From: Rosa chinensis | Lineage: Eukaryota; Streptophyta; Magnoliopsida; Rosales; Rosaceae | Reading direction: 5' to 3' | Assembly (NCBI RefSeq): GCF_002994745.2 | Contig: NC_037094.1 | Location: 9,324,501 to 9,388,500, forward strand | Length of the DNA stretch: 64,000 nt | Shown here: piece by piece, positions 1 through 10,077 of the stretch | Layout of the letters: the number at the start of each line of letters is the position of its first letter | How positions within the stretch are numbered: the first letter of the stretch is position 1 | Notes under the pieces: generated by a model | The model's input: only the letters and a program-made list of their open reading frames with translations | Told to the model about the DNA's origin: nothing | The model's database searches: none | Program-made: the position numbers and the translations under genes

Positions 1-234
1 GTGAATATTCTTCAGTAATAAACCTAAATGAATATGCGATTACTATTAATATGAAGCATATATTTTCCACATGTTGTTGCCTTAAGCTAAAGAATTACAT
101 TGAAAGAAAGGACATAAATGCCTTATAATACATATGCCTTGGCAATTACAACGAATCATTTGGATTTAAAAGAATAGCTCATTAGTCATTAGTCATTAGA
201 AAAAGATGACAACAAAAGGGATCTCCGTTTGTAC

Positions 235-809
235 CAGATATGGTGGAACATGAGTTGTTGCCAAAAGTTCAACGATGCGTGTAGCCTTATCAAAAGAATT
301 CCGGCCCTTAGTCCTTCCGGTTGTTGAGACTATCACGGAACGCTCAGCCTGACCAGTGACCACAATTTGACATATAACAATTACATATGATCATCAACTC
401 ATACAGAATAGAGTGTTTACAAAGATCAATAATTCCTATCTTTACAAACTCGACATAAAGAGTTGTCATAAGCAACATTTATAATGCCATACCAGATTCA
501 GTGCACATGAAACGCCAAACTCTTCGAAAGACGATTCCAGCATCGGCCAAGCATCTTGCAACTTCTTTTCTACACAAAACAACGCAAAGGCTCATATATT
601 GGAGTATTACTCTCTTAATTAATACCAGTAACAATTTTAGAATCACTGAATTTCTTATAATGGAGCAATTCTGAAATGCATTGTAATTCTAAAGTAGCGA
701 ATAGCAAAGAGAATAAGAGCAATAGAGGAAGTAAGGTACCTCGTTTTTCATGGAATAGGGCAGAGAAAGAGGTCTCGTTGCAGGAAGGGGCCGACTGGTC
801 GATCTGCAT
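235..809 (-). CDS. KRR1-like KH-domain protein, partial (left edge)
   Basis: This is the 5' part of a gene resembling KRR1, a KH-domain factor of the small-subunit processome in the nucleolus. I read exon 1 at 740-809 (ATG at 807-809), exon 2 at 493-569 and exon 3 at 235-348. All have GT/AG borders and join in frame (70, 77 and 114 nt). Exon 1 contains SFSALFHEK, the counterpart of the SSFATLFPKYRE segment of KRR1. Exon 2 contains DAWPMLESS (KRR1 WPLVQKAL). Exon 3 contains VSTTGRTKGR (KRR1 VCTTKKT) and ends in a helix like RARDLIKLLARS. The protein starts right at this segment, so the usual acidic N-terminus of KRR1 is missing. Unlike the other copies in this window, no stop or frameshift is visible, but exons 4-7 lie beyond the left edge. 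Function is inferred from family resemblance only; it could still be a pseudogene. Confidence 0.6.
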
Positions 810-1859
810 GTGCTCAACGACTCCGTTTTCTCTCTTCTCCGTCGTCGCAGACTCGGAACGTACTGTTGATTATTATGAAATCGGGAAGATGATCAATAAG
901 GAGGAGGCGGCCATCGTTTGGGCTCTTTTAATTCCTAGTCCGTTTTTAATTAGGAAAATGAGTTAATGATGCTTCTTCTAATCATTTTTTTTTTCCGGTT
1001 GAAACTGAGAATAATATATTACTTGGGAGAATAGAATTAACATTAAGCCACGCAGGACTATTACATATCCAAACATGAAAGTCAGGGATTATTCACTTTT
1101 GTTTATCTACTCAAATAATTTTATTATTCAATCATTTTTAGTCGCATTTGATTCTTAATCTAATAGTGGAGAGTATTATGCAAATAAACTCATTCCAACT
1201 ATTCAAATTAAATCTAATCTTATCCATTTATGTATAAGTCTCGAAGGTTTAATATAAGGGTGATGTTGTGATCCTCAGATCCTCTATGTATTTTCATTTT
1301 GGAGTATGAAAAACTTTTTATTTTATTACAACATGCTTGTCTTATAGATAGTATTGAAAATGACTTTTCTATATTTTTCAATTCGTGGGGTGAAAAATTG
1401 GGCTACATATCCTAAACCCTGAACCTTTGCTCCCTATATATGTTCATCAGTACATTACAAGCACGGTGCTGCAATGCACCATTAGAGCATTTCCCATGCG
1501 CCGGGCCTTATTTTGGGTCTAGAAAGCCTTTGGGTTCCTCTTGACAAAGTCAGTATATTACAATCACAGTTGTGGATTAGTGGCCGGTGTGATCCAAAGA
1601 TTTCAGCTTTCTCGTGTAAAGAAAAATCCACTACACAAATTTGTACCCAAAAAAGGAAATGAAGAAGAAGCTAGTAACCTAAATATGCGACAGCTACTTT
1701 TATAAGAACATCAATTCTCTGAATTACATCACAAAAGAGAAATCAAAATGGGTTTTTGAATCCCTTCATAGCTCGATCCCCATCAAAGTCAACATAACGA
1801 GACGGTAGAGAGGCAGGGAAGATTGTGTATATGACTTTTCAGATGTTAAGGATATTGCA
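810..1859. other. No gene seen
   Basis: This is AT-rich sequence upstream of the first KRR1-like copy. I see no convincing coding exon, tRNA or bounded transposon. The first about 150 bases probably hold the 5' UTR and promoter of the copy at 235-809. Confidence 0.5.
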
Positions 1860-2264
1860 CGAAGTCTATACATTCACAAACACAAAGCCTCAAGCTAGAT
1901 TCATCAACCGGTAAGTTTTTTTACGATCCATTCGTACCTTAGATGCCGGAACACTAGTTCTTGCATGCCAACATTTCAAGAAAATTCCCTGCTATAGATA
2001 GATGTCCATAATATCTGGATCCTTGGTCCTTCTGGTAGTTGAAATTCTCAAGGACCTAGCTAATTTCAAATACATCAATTTCGTGTGTGCATCGATCAGA
2101 TCATACATATAATTTGTAATAATTAAACAACTTATAATATCATTATACAAGGCAGTGTGAAAATGTCATACCATATATTCTCAGTGTACATGAAATCAAT
2201 GGCATACTCTTCTATGAACGACTTCACAGACGGGGCCGGGCAAGGTTCTTGCACTTGTTAATTG
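1860..2264 (-). pseudogene. KRR1-like gene remnant
   Basis: Three short stretches resemble exons of the KRR1-like copies further right, in the same minus-strand order. About 2177-2264 matches exon 2 (contains VKSFIEEYAID) but has an in-frame TAA near its start. About 1990-2060 matches exon 3 (ISTTRRTKDPDI) and runs into a TAG. About 1862-1925 resembles the 3' exon of the copy at 8156-9699, including its terminal CACAAACACAAAGC-like stretch. Exons 1 and 4-6 are not recognisable. It is clearly non-coding. Confidence 0.5.
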
Positions 2265-2297
2265 TCTGAACAAAACAATTCAAAGGTCTCGATTAAT

Positions 2298-2318
2298 ATA
2301 TATATATATATATATTAA
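2298..2318. repeat. (TA)n microsatellite
   Basis: An uninterrupted TA run of about ten units. Confidence 0.8.
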
Positions 2319-2936
2319 ACTTGATGATTATCTCAATTTAGATGCTGGTCTCATAAAATTTAATTTGTTTTTCAAGGTAGGATTCAATGAAGGTAAATAA
2401 TAACGGTCATGCATTAGAGGCCACTACAGATTGGGACCTTGTCACATGTTCAGGTCATGACCCTACATCGAGGTCTTACCTCTAGTCTAGGCCTCTAGGG
2501 CAACAGCTTTCGGTCTTCAGTCTGTGGCTACGTACCTGACTCTGTGGTCTTGTGCCTTCCCAACGACGATCCATCTTGGCTGTCTCCGTGGTCCCCATCT
2601 GCAGGGGATCTTATGTTTTATTCCGTCTTAAAATAGAAATTATTATATGTATCGACAGTGCAAATGATTAACACTTATAAGATGATCTCAATTTTTGATA
2701 TTTATAATCAATATTTTTTATTAATAACTTAAGAGTGTATTTAATATAATCTAAATTGATAAGAAAACGCTTGTCTGTACAGTGTGCTTTTTTCCAATTT
2801 TTTTTCTTTTATTTAAAGGGTTGTCTACTTGTCTTTTTTAGTCCTCACTCCACTCTTCACCTTGCCTTGCTGCATGAGGAGAGGAGAAGGGTTTAAATAT
2901 AGGGTTTTGTCCATTTACTACAGTTTACTAATCTAA

Positions 2937-4106
2937 GAGCAAGTCCACCGGTTGCTTCTTGACCGGTCACCAGCTAGGAAAAGCTAAGGTGGTGACCATG
3001 GAGGAGAAAAATTCAGCTCCACCGGTAGCTTCTTGACTGGACAAAATCCTGACTTTCTTGACCAAAGCCAAGAAAAAAGCCAAGGGCTTGACATTTTTCT
3101 TGCCCAGCCAACCCATCTGCCAGCTCGGCCCAGCCTTGAATGTGGGTGACATCAGCACCAGAAAACTTCACAATTTCTCGTCTAGAGCTGCAATCGAGTA
3201 AGAAGCGAAGCCCAGAAAGCCAGAGAAGTCGACGGCGGCAAGGAACCGTAACGGAGACAGAAAGAACCCAGAAACACATTCGTCAAAACTCGATCGAATT
3301 GAAAAACTAATTATACAGACGTGTACGTAGAGCATGACGAGGATGAATTTCCTTACCACATGCAAGCAAATCGGTCTCCGGAGTAGCCGGAAAACACCAC
3401 AGAACCGCCGGAGCATTTGTTGCTTCTCGCCGTCGATTCTCCGTTTCCGTTCAGTGCATGGATGATCCAAGGGCAAGGGGTTGCTGGCGACGGCGAGACG
3501 AAGACCATGGTGTCCGCTCGCCCCCATGGAGTGGCCGGAGGAGCGATTTCCGGTCGGGTTCCCTGCTGGGTCGCGCTGCGTCTTGGGTCAGAGAGCACCG
3601 AGCTCTCTCTCTCGAATTTTCCTGTCTCTTCCCACAACTCCTATTTAAATGTGTCCCATTAATGAATGACGGCTAGGATCAATAAGTGGGAAAAGGTGGA
3701 TGGCTAGAATCGCGCCACCTGTTTCTCTTTCTTAAATTAATTTCCCAAAATCTCAAAAGTTCAGACAACCACGAAAAATAGCCCTATGATCCGAATAATT
3801 CTCCGAAAATTTTCACGAACTCGTCGTGACGTGTATTATCCAACTCTTACATTGAGGATCTCACCTTGTGAAAATTTCTGAAAATATCTCGAGCACTTTG
3901 ACATTTGTCAAGATCGCTAAAACACTTAATGAACAATGTAAATGAAACGGTAAAAATGATGAACAGTGAAAAATGAACAGTCTTGACAGGTTAAAAAAAA
4001 AACTGGTGGAAACCCGGCCATGTCCAGTGGCAGTGAACAGTTACTTGACTGGTCGACGCCTTAACCTTTTGACATTGACATTTCTTGACTACGGGTGAAC
4101 TTGCTC
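2937..4106. mobile_element. PIF/Harbinger-like non-autonomous element
   Basis: The ends are inverted repeats: GAGCAAGTCCACC on the left and, read from the right, GAGCAAGTTCACC (12 of 13 match). Each end is flanked by TAA (2934-2936 and 4107-4109). A three-base TWA duplication is the signature of PIF/Harbinger elements. The 1170 bp interior has no transposase I can recognise. It repeats a short motif (ACCGGT(A/T)GCTTCTTGAC) near the left end. Open frames inside it look like chance frames. Confidence 0.55.
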
Positions 4107-4234
4107 TAACTAATGACTTCCAAATGGCAAGTCAAATATTTGGGTTTTGCCTCCAAATGCATATACTGTCACCTGGATAATTTATAATTGAGAGAAACTT
4201 TTTACACAAGTTTCAAATAAAGTCTCAAGCAACC

Positions 4235-5085
4235 AAGGATTGAAAAATCGATAATATCCTCGACATTTCCACGATATTTCTAATTTTTTATGGCATCGAT
4301 ATATCTTTGACTTACTAAAAGAATATCGAAATAAATTTTCAAAATTTCTTGATGTTTCCGGAAATATTCAAAAAATTTGCGATATTTCCGGAAATATTCA
4401 AAATTTTCGCGAAATTCTGAGATTATTTCCACCTCTCGTGATATATGGCTCGTGAAAACGAGCCCTTATCCTTATCCAATCCGACTAAACTGATAACATC
4501 CAAAGAGGAAAACTTAAAAAATTTATAAGGTCATGTATTGCTCTTTGTGTCTGTTCCCTCTATGCTTATAAATCTTCTAATTATCTAATTTGCTAACTAG
4601 TAAACATTTGGCTCTATTAAAAAAAAAAAACTTTTCAATGTATTTCAATGGACCATTTTCTACTTTTTTTTTTGTTTATTTGAAGACTGATTTTTTTTTT
4701 CTAACATATGTATTTAATTGTAAAATATTATTATAATTAATAATTAAATCTCCTAATCTCCTATTTAAATCATTTTTGAAAATTCTCATGTAGAATTTCA
4801 TATCTTTGTCTTGTTAGTATATCTTATTATACTCCAAATTACTACAAACATTAGACAATTAAGTTCATCAAACACTTTTTTTGAAATATTATAGGTAACT
4901 GATCATGTAAACATTTCATGAAAATTCATTAATGATTTCCATGTTACTCTCTAAATTTCCATAATTTTTTTTGAAAATTTACTTAGGTCAAAATTTCCTC
5001 GATATTTCCATAGAAATTTTCATTTTTTGGACTATCGATATTTCCTCAATATTCGATATTTTAGTCCTTCTCAACTGTTTTCATT
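4235..5085. repeat. AT-rich stretch with degenerate inverted ends
   Basis: Sequence around 4240-4440 and the reverse complement of 4970-5080 share runs such as AAGGA(T/C)T(G/A)AAAA(A/T)ATCGA and several copies of CGATATTTCC. This could be an old DNA transposon with decayed terminal repeats. I could not find a target-site duplication, so it stays a weak call. Confidence 0.25.
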
Positions 5086-5162
5086 TCTTTTTCTGCTCTT
5101 ACACGCCACACTATTGGCCCAAAGAAAGTGGAATATTATCCATTTTGCCACTGTCGTCATCA

Positions 5163-5190
5163 CTCTCTCTCTCTCTCTCTCTCTCTCTTC
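5163..5190. repeat. (CT)n microsatellite
   Basis: An uninterrupted CT run just upstream of the degenerate coding remnant at 5287. Such runs are common in plant 5' UTRs. Confidence 0.8.
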
Positions 5191-5286
5191 TGCAACAACT
5201 CCTTAAAGCTCCTCCTCCCTCTCAAAGTTGCAGGTGGTCGTCCTCATTTCTTTCTCTGGGGTAAAAAGCAGCCATTTCTCTTTGTC

Positions 5287-5950
5287 ATGGCGTTCAATCC
5301 CTTCAATCCCCCAAGAAGGGGATGAACACCTCGTGTCGAGGTAGCACCGCCAGACCCAAACCCACACCATGAGCTTGAAAACTAGAACCCTCAACTATCG
5401 CTGCCTAACCCATACCCTGAAAACCAGAACCCAGCCCAAGACCCACCCTACCGGAGGCTGTGCATGGTAACCGAGTTGGCTCTCTCTCACCCAGGAGACT
5501 CCGGGAGAACCCATCGCCGTCGGCCATGACAGATCTGGTTCATCCGGACGACCAGGCAGTGTTGCAAGACATTTAGGAAGCAGGGGATGCAAACGTCCAA
5601 CGGCTACCTGCAAAGAAGCGTTATGACGGCCGCAGAGTTAGTTACGGCTCGGAGCCTCCCCTCTGCCGGTCACCTTCTCCCGAACCAGAGATGCTCGGCC
5701 TGTCAGATTTCGAAAATAAAGACCCAACCTGGTAAGTTAATTAGGGAGTGTCAAGCGTTAAAATAATTTTAGTCAGCCGGCATTTACAGTTTTTTTTTTC
5801 CAAGTTTCTAGAGTCTAATGATACAGAGACAAAGGAGGATCATCTGTATCCGCGTGACGGTTCTATGTAGCGGGAGTACTTCGAATGGCTGCATACCTGG
5901 GCCTACATCTAGATTTCTAAGGGTGATGACTCGTCCTCCCATCTAGATAT
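5287..5950 (+). pseudogene. Degenerate two-exon coding remnant, family unknown
   Basis: The block has codon-like composition but is broken. A frame begins MAFNPFNPPRRG and stops at once; other frames carry proline-rich DPNPHHELEN-like text. From 5527 one frame reads MTDLVHPDDQAVLQDI, hits TAG, then continues for about 50 codons through a Ser/Pro-rich stretch (CRSPSPEPEMLG) to a good donor (CTGGTAAGTTA near 5730). After TTTCTAG near 5810 an acidic stretch follows (NDTETKEDHLYPRDGSM), then TAG, then REYFEWLHTWAYI. In-frame stops in both blocks make this a pseudogene if it was ever a gene. I do not recognise the family. Confidence 0.35.
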
Positions 5951-5984
5951 CACTCTGTGATTCAGTTGTCCGTCTTTGTGGGTT

Positions 5985-6105
5985 GCTTGTTTCATGTTAG
6001 GCTGTTTTGGTTTAATTTTTGCTTGTTTCATGTTAGGCTGTTTTGGTTTAATTTTTGCTTGTTTCATGATAGGCTGCTCTTGGTTTAATTTTTGCTTGTT
6101 TTAAT
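5985..6105. repeat. Tandem repeat, three about 40-bp units
   Basis: The unit GCTTGTTTCATG(T/A)TAGGCTG...GGTTTAATTTTT occurs three times in a row with few changes. Confidence 0.8.
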
Positions 6106-6283
6106 TTCTTGAACATTTTTAAAATGGTTGTGTTGGCATTAAGGAATGAATCATCAGTTTATATTCCTTTGTGTAATTTCCTATAATCTTTTTATCCAAT
6201 CTTTTACTTTGTGTAATACCAAGCATACAAAATGAATTCACACCAAAGTCTAAAAAAAACATAGACAAAATGGGTTTTGAAAG

Positions 6284-7080
6284 TGTAGGTACAAGTTTCT
6301 TGTGTGCGTGTTGGCATCCCTATACAATGCTCTAAAGAAGTCATCTGAGTCAGTTCCAGTCTGTTCGAGTTAGTCCTATGATTTAGGAAGGTCGATTTTG
6401 GGGAAGTATTTTTTGGGCTTTAAGTTATTGCGTTTCAAAGATATTTCCAATTGTTAAAATCGTTGTATTAAAGTCCTGATCGTTTTAGGATTTATTGGAT
6501 ATCTCTTATTGAAAGTTCTTTCCTATTAGGAGTTGTATTAGGGTTGAGTCATGATTGAGGATCTGTCATCTCCTTAATGTATTATGAAAGTGTGCGTTCT
6601 TTTGGAGGGGAGAGAGACACAAGAATTATTGGAGAGTCTTGCTTGCTTAAGATCGAGTTTCATAGAACTCCAAGACACTTGTTCCATGTTTAAGTGTTCT
6701 TGTTCATTTGCTCATGTGCATTGATTCTTTTGAGATCAATAGAGAGTCTGTGAAGTAAGAAGAGCAATAGTTGGAGATCGTTCAAGTGAAGAAGGCGTTC
6801 AAGATTGAAGACAAACTTCTCTTTAGTAATTTCTAGTGATTGTAGCCAAGCTAGTGCTACTTGAGTTTGTAAATAACATAAGGCATCATAAATAAATTGT
6901 CTTTATTTTGGGTTCTCAAGAGTAAGAGCCCCGCAGTGTTTTTAATCTCATATTTGAGGTTTTCACTACGTAACCAAAAATCCTGTGTTCTGTTTGAATT
7001 TTTGGTTTCAGCCCAGTAAGGATTGAAACGTGTCTATCAATCTCCGTTTTCCAGAAAAACGTTTCATCCAAATATTTTCA
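6284..7080. mobile_element. Solo LTR (797 bp)
   Basis: The segment begins TGTAGGTAC and ends AATATTTTCA, so it has TG...CA ends. It is flanked by a perfect 5-bp duplication GAAAG (6279-6283 and 7081-7085). The duplicated locus at about 7980 lacks it and reads straight through. There is no internal region or second LTR, so this is a solo LTR left by recombination between LTRs. The superfamily is not certain; the 3' part (GAGGTTTTCACTACGTAA) resembles copia LTRs. Confidence 0.75.
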
Positions 7081-7101
7081 GAAAGCCTTCTTGGCTCCCA
7101 T

Positions 7102-7729
7102 TAGACCTGTAAATAACTGGATTTGGATCAGATCGATTTAAATCCAAATCCGTTTACTTGAAGAAAAAAAAAATTGATCCAATCCCGCTCCATTAACCTG
7201 GCGGATCATTGATGGTTCGATCAAAATCCGCATCCGCTGGATTAACGGATGCCCGATCCGCAAATCTGACCCGTTTATAATTTCAAATCTTTTAAAGTTT
7301 TAAATAGTAATATTAAATTTATATCACGATACCTCATAAGATATTAATAAAATATTAAAACAACATGAACAGTATCACCAAAAGTAGGGTTACATTATCA
7401 AAATTCTTAATGCTTCTTGAAATCTTGGGTGATGGACTGTCCTTAGATTTCTGCAAAAAAATTGTTTTAAAAATTCTTAATATTTTATATTTTATAAAAA
7501 TAATAATATGTTAATAAAAATAATATTTTATTATTACAAAAATGAATCATTAACGGATCGGATCGGATCGACCTAAATCCGTATTTGATCCGTTAAATAA
7601 ATTGGTTAACGGATTCGGATCATTAACGGATGTTACGGATCAACGGATCAAAATTTTTTATCCAAACCCGTCCAATAACCACGGATCTGGAGCGGGTCCG
7701 GATCAAAATCCAATCCATTTACTGGTCTA
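7102..7729. mobile_element. hAT-like non-autonomous element (628 bp)
   Basis: The ends are inverted: TAGACCTGTAAAT on the left, TAGACCAGTAAAT read from the right. The flanks GCTCCCAT (7094-7101) and GCTCTCAT (7730-7737) form an 8-bp duplication with one mismatch; eight bases is the hAT signature. The uninterrupted sister copy at about 7990 has GGCTCCCATGG with no insertion. The interior is rich in GGATC(C/A)G-type words and has no transposase. Confidence 0.75.
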
Positions 7730-8155
7730 GCTCTCATGGAAATCAATAGAAAAACAAGTTGGAAATTTTCCAATGTGGCTTTTTTAATTTTTAGTTTTAA
7801 TTTCATGAACTTTTGAAAATGGTTGTGTTGGCAGTTGGCATCAAGGAATGAATCATCAGTTTATATTCCTTTGTGTAATTTCCTTTTATCATTTGATCCA
7901 ATCTTTTACTTTTGTGTAATACCAAGGATACAAAATGAATTCGTACCAAGTCTCAAAAAAACATAGACAAAATGGGTTTTAAAAGCCTTCTCGGCTCCCA
8001 TGGAAAATCAGCAGAAAAACAAGTTAGAAATGTTCAAATGTGGCCTGTAAATTTTATTTTGGAAAGAGCTAAAATTACATAACGTCCAATAAATATGTTA
8101 ATGCTTCCTTTCAAGTCATTGGGGTAATATTTGGTACAAGACCAGCCCATTACAT

Positions 8156-9699
8156 TCACAAGCACAAAGCTTGAATTTTCTTCATCAATCGGGACACTTT
8201 ACGATCCAGCTTTAACCTCCTGGCAACAGCTACAGGATCTTCGTTTTTCATAAAACAGCATTCCACAACTGACCTGAACGGCCTCAATCCTGAAGCTGAA
8301 TTCCCTACTGCAACCACCCTGCATTCCTATTCATTTCAGGCAAGTAAAATCATCAAATTCATAATTCTCACATTTGGATGTACTGAGGTCAAGAAAAAGA
8401 ACATTTGCTATATAGCTTTAGCTCATAAGAATCACGAAGGAACAGTATCCTTACATTTATGTAAATATCACACTTCAAAAGACGTGCAACTGCCTGCATC
8501 CAAATCATATTGTTAGAAGATTTTAACTATCAGATACAATGTAAAGCTATAGATGATTTGCCTTAAATACATTTATTTCTTTTGAAAGGGATAATCAGTA
8601 GAGCATAATTAGATAATTTCTGCACCTATGAGTTGTGATTCAACCGTTCCCTGTTTTTAGCACAGTCCTGCATACAAAAGAAGAATTCAGGAAAGAAGTC
8701 AGCTTTACCCCTCATCTCCAGCAGTAATATATTTGGTCTAACTAATCATGGACCAGCTACCTAGAAATCAAATATTGCACATATTATCCTCACACTAACT
8801 AATACAATAAAACTAAACACCCTCTGAACCCCTTTAACAAAAAACTTTAATCACTACATTCATTACAGCACTAAACTAAGTGTTCTGTACCACGACTACA
8901 CGGAGTGCTTCCAAACACAAGAGATTTTAACAAGATTTGTTTAAGAAAGCTAAGCAACACTACCCACCTTCTCAATCTCATATTTTGCGCAAAGTCCACC
9001 ATCCTGAAACGCAGTCTTGATGACTTCATATTGCAGGTGGCCATTCAGTATTTCTGCTGCCTGAACCAAAATGTTATGTCCTCAAATAAAATAAAACAAA
9101 TTGGTACAAAAGAGCACATAATTTCCAAGTAACAAATAAAGCAATATGAAATATCATTAGTGGTAAAAAAAATTGAACCTCAGATCTGAAAGAATGAATG
9201 AATTACGTTGAAATGAAAAATGAATACCTTTCCTATAGCTTAGAAACTACATCAATTCATGAGACTAGCTCATCTGGTTTACAAAGAAATTGTGGTTTAC
9301 GAAGTATCACTATTTTGTGAACCACATGAGTGCTATTATTAAACCCCAAACGGCCAAACCACAAGTACCATTTGTAACTTCTGGGCAAACAATAACAAAG
9401 GATCTGAATACTAGTTGTAGACAAAAGTTCAAGAAAAGCCCCAGCCTGGTCCACAATATCTGGATGCATAGTCCTTCTGGTAGTTGATATTGTCAAGCTA
9501 CGCTCAGCCTGACAAAATTTAGAATACAAGAATTTCATTTGTGAATTAAATTACAAATTATTTGAAATAAACAACGTATCAATAATTCAAACATTTCCAT
9601 TAAAAGTTTTTTTGTGACATACTGTATTCAGAGTGCAAGAAATGCCATACCCTTTTAAAAACCGGTGCACAAAAGGCCAAGCTTCTTGCACCTCATTTT
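8156..9699 (-). pseudogene. KRR1-like gene copy, frameshifted
   Basis: Exons read on the minus strand: exon 2 at 9623-9699 (contains QEAWPFVHRF), exon 3 at about 9397-9508 (ISTTRRTMHPDIVDQA), exon 4 at 8968-9060 (31 open codons, starts AAEILNGHLQYEVIK, like KRR1 AVRILQDDVACDIIKIG), a decayed exon 5 near 8630-8690, exon 6 at 8455-8493 (AVARLLKCDIYIN, like ALELLTNCYIMVQ) and the last exon from 8318 to a TGA at 8156-8158 (VVAVGNSASGLRPFRSVV, like VSAIGPFSGLKEVRKVV). Exon 1 is not found. Exon 3 is 2 nt short of the 114 nt in its sisters, exon 5 is not open, and the last exon is one base out of phase. The lysine-rich C-terminus of KRR1 is absent. I call it a pseudogene; the exon order still matches the KRR1 KH region. 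Confidence 0.65.
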
Positions 9700-10077
9700 C
9701 TGCACAAAACAATGCAAAAGGATAATGGTGAGAGTGTCACTTATTAATAGAAAAATGAAGTCACAGAAGAGTAGGTTCACGTGGAAAATTATATTGATTT
9801 TTATACAGCCAGTGGAGATGCAAACTTCCCTTATAATGCATATGCGTTAAATGACTCAAGGTTAATGCCAAAATACATGTATACTATGTAACACTTGAAT
9901 ATTCACCATTAAGTAGTCTTCAACCTTTTTCATCATAAGTGGTTGAAATGGATCAAAAACTTGATGGATTGTTATGGCAAGCATTCATACAAGCGATTTG
10001 CCTTCAGCTCAAAACTAAAAGCTTCAGACACCAAATGATACTATAAAATCTTCAATTTCCCTAAATCACTAAATTGC

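Larger units (their letters stand above)
6105..8055. repeat. About 260-bp tandem duplication, copy 1 split by two insertions
   Basis: A unit running from TTGAACATTTT...AAAATGGTTGTG to CAAATGTGGC occurs twice. Copy 2 is continuous at about 7795-8055. Copy 1 is in three pieces: about 6105-6283, 7081-7101 and 7730-7790. The pieces are separated exactly by the solo LTR and the hAT element listed next, so copy 2 acts as the empty-site version of both insertions. Confidence 0.75.

Noticed and set aside
3168..3676. Frames of 70-120 codons on both strands in the Harbinger-like element
   Set aside because: They overlap on both strands, lack a DDE transposase or Myb-like motif, and reflect the GC-rich middle of a non-autonomous element.
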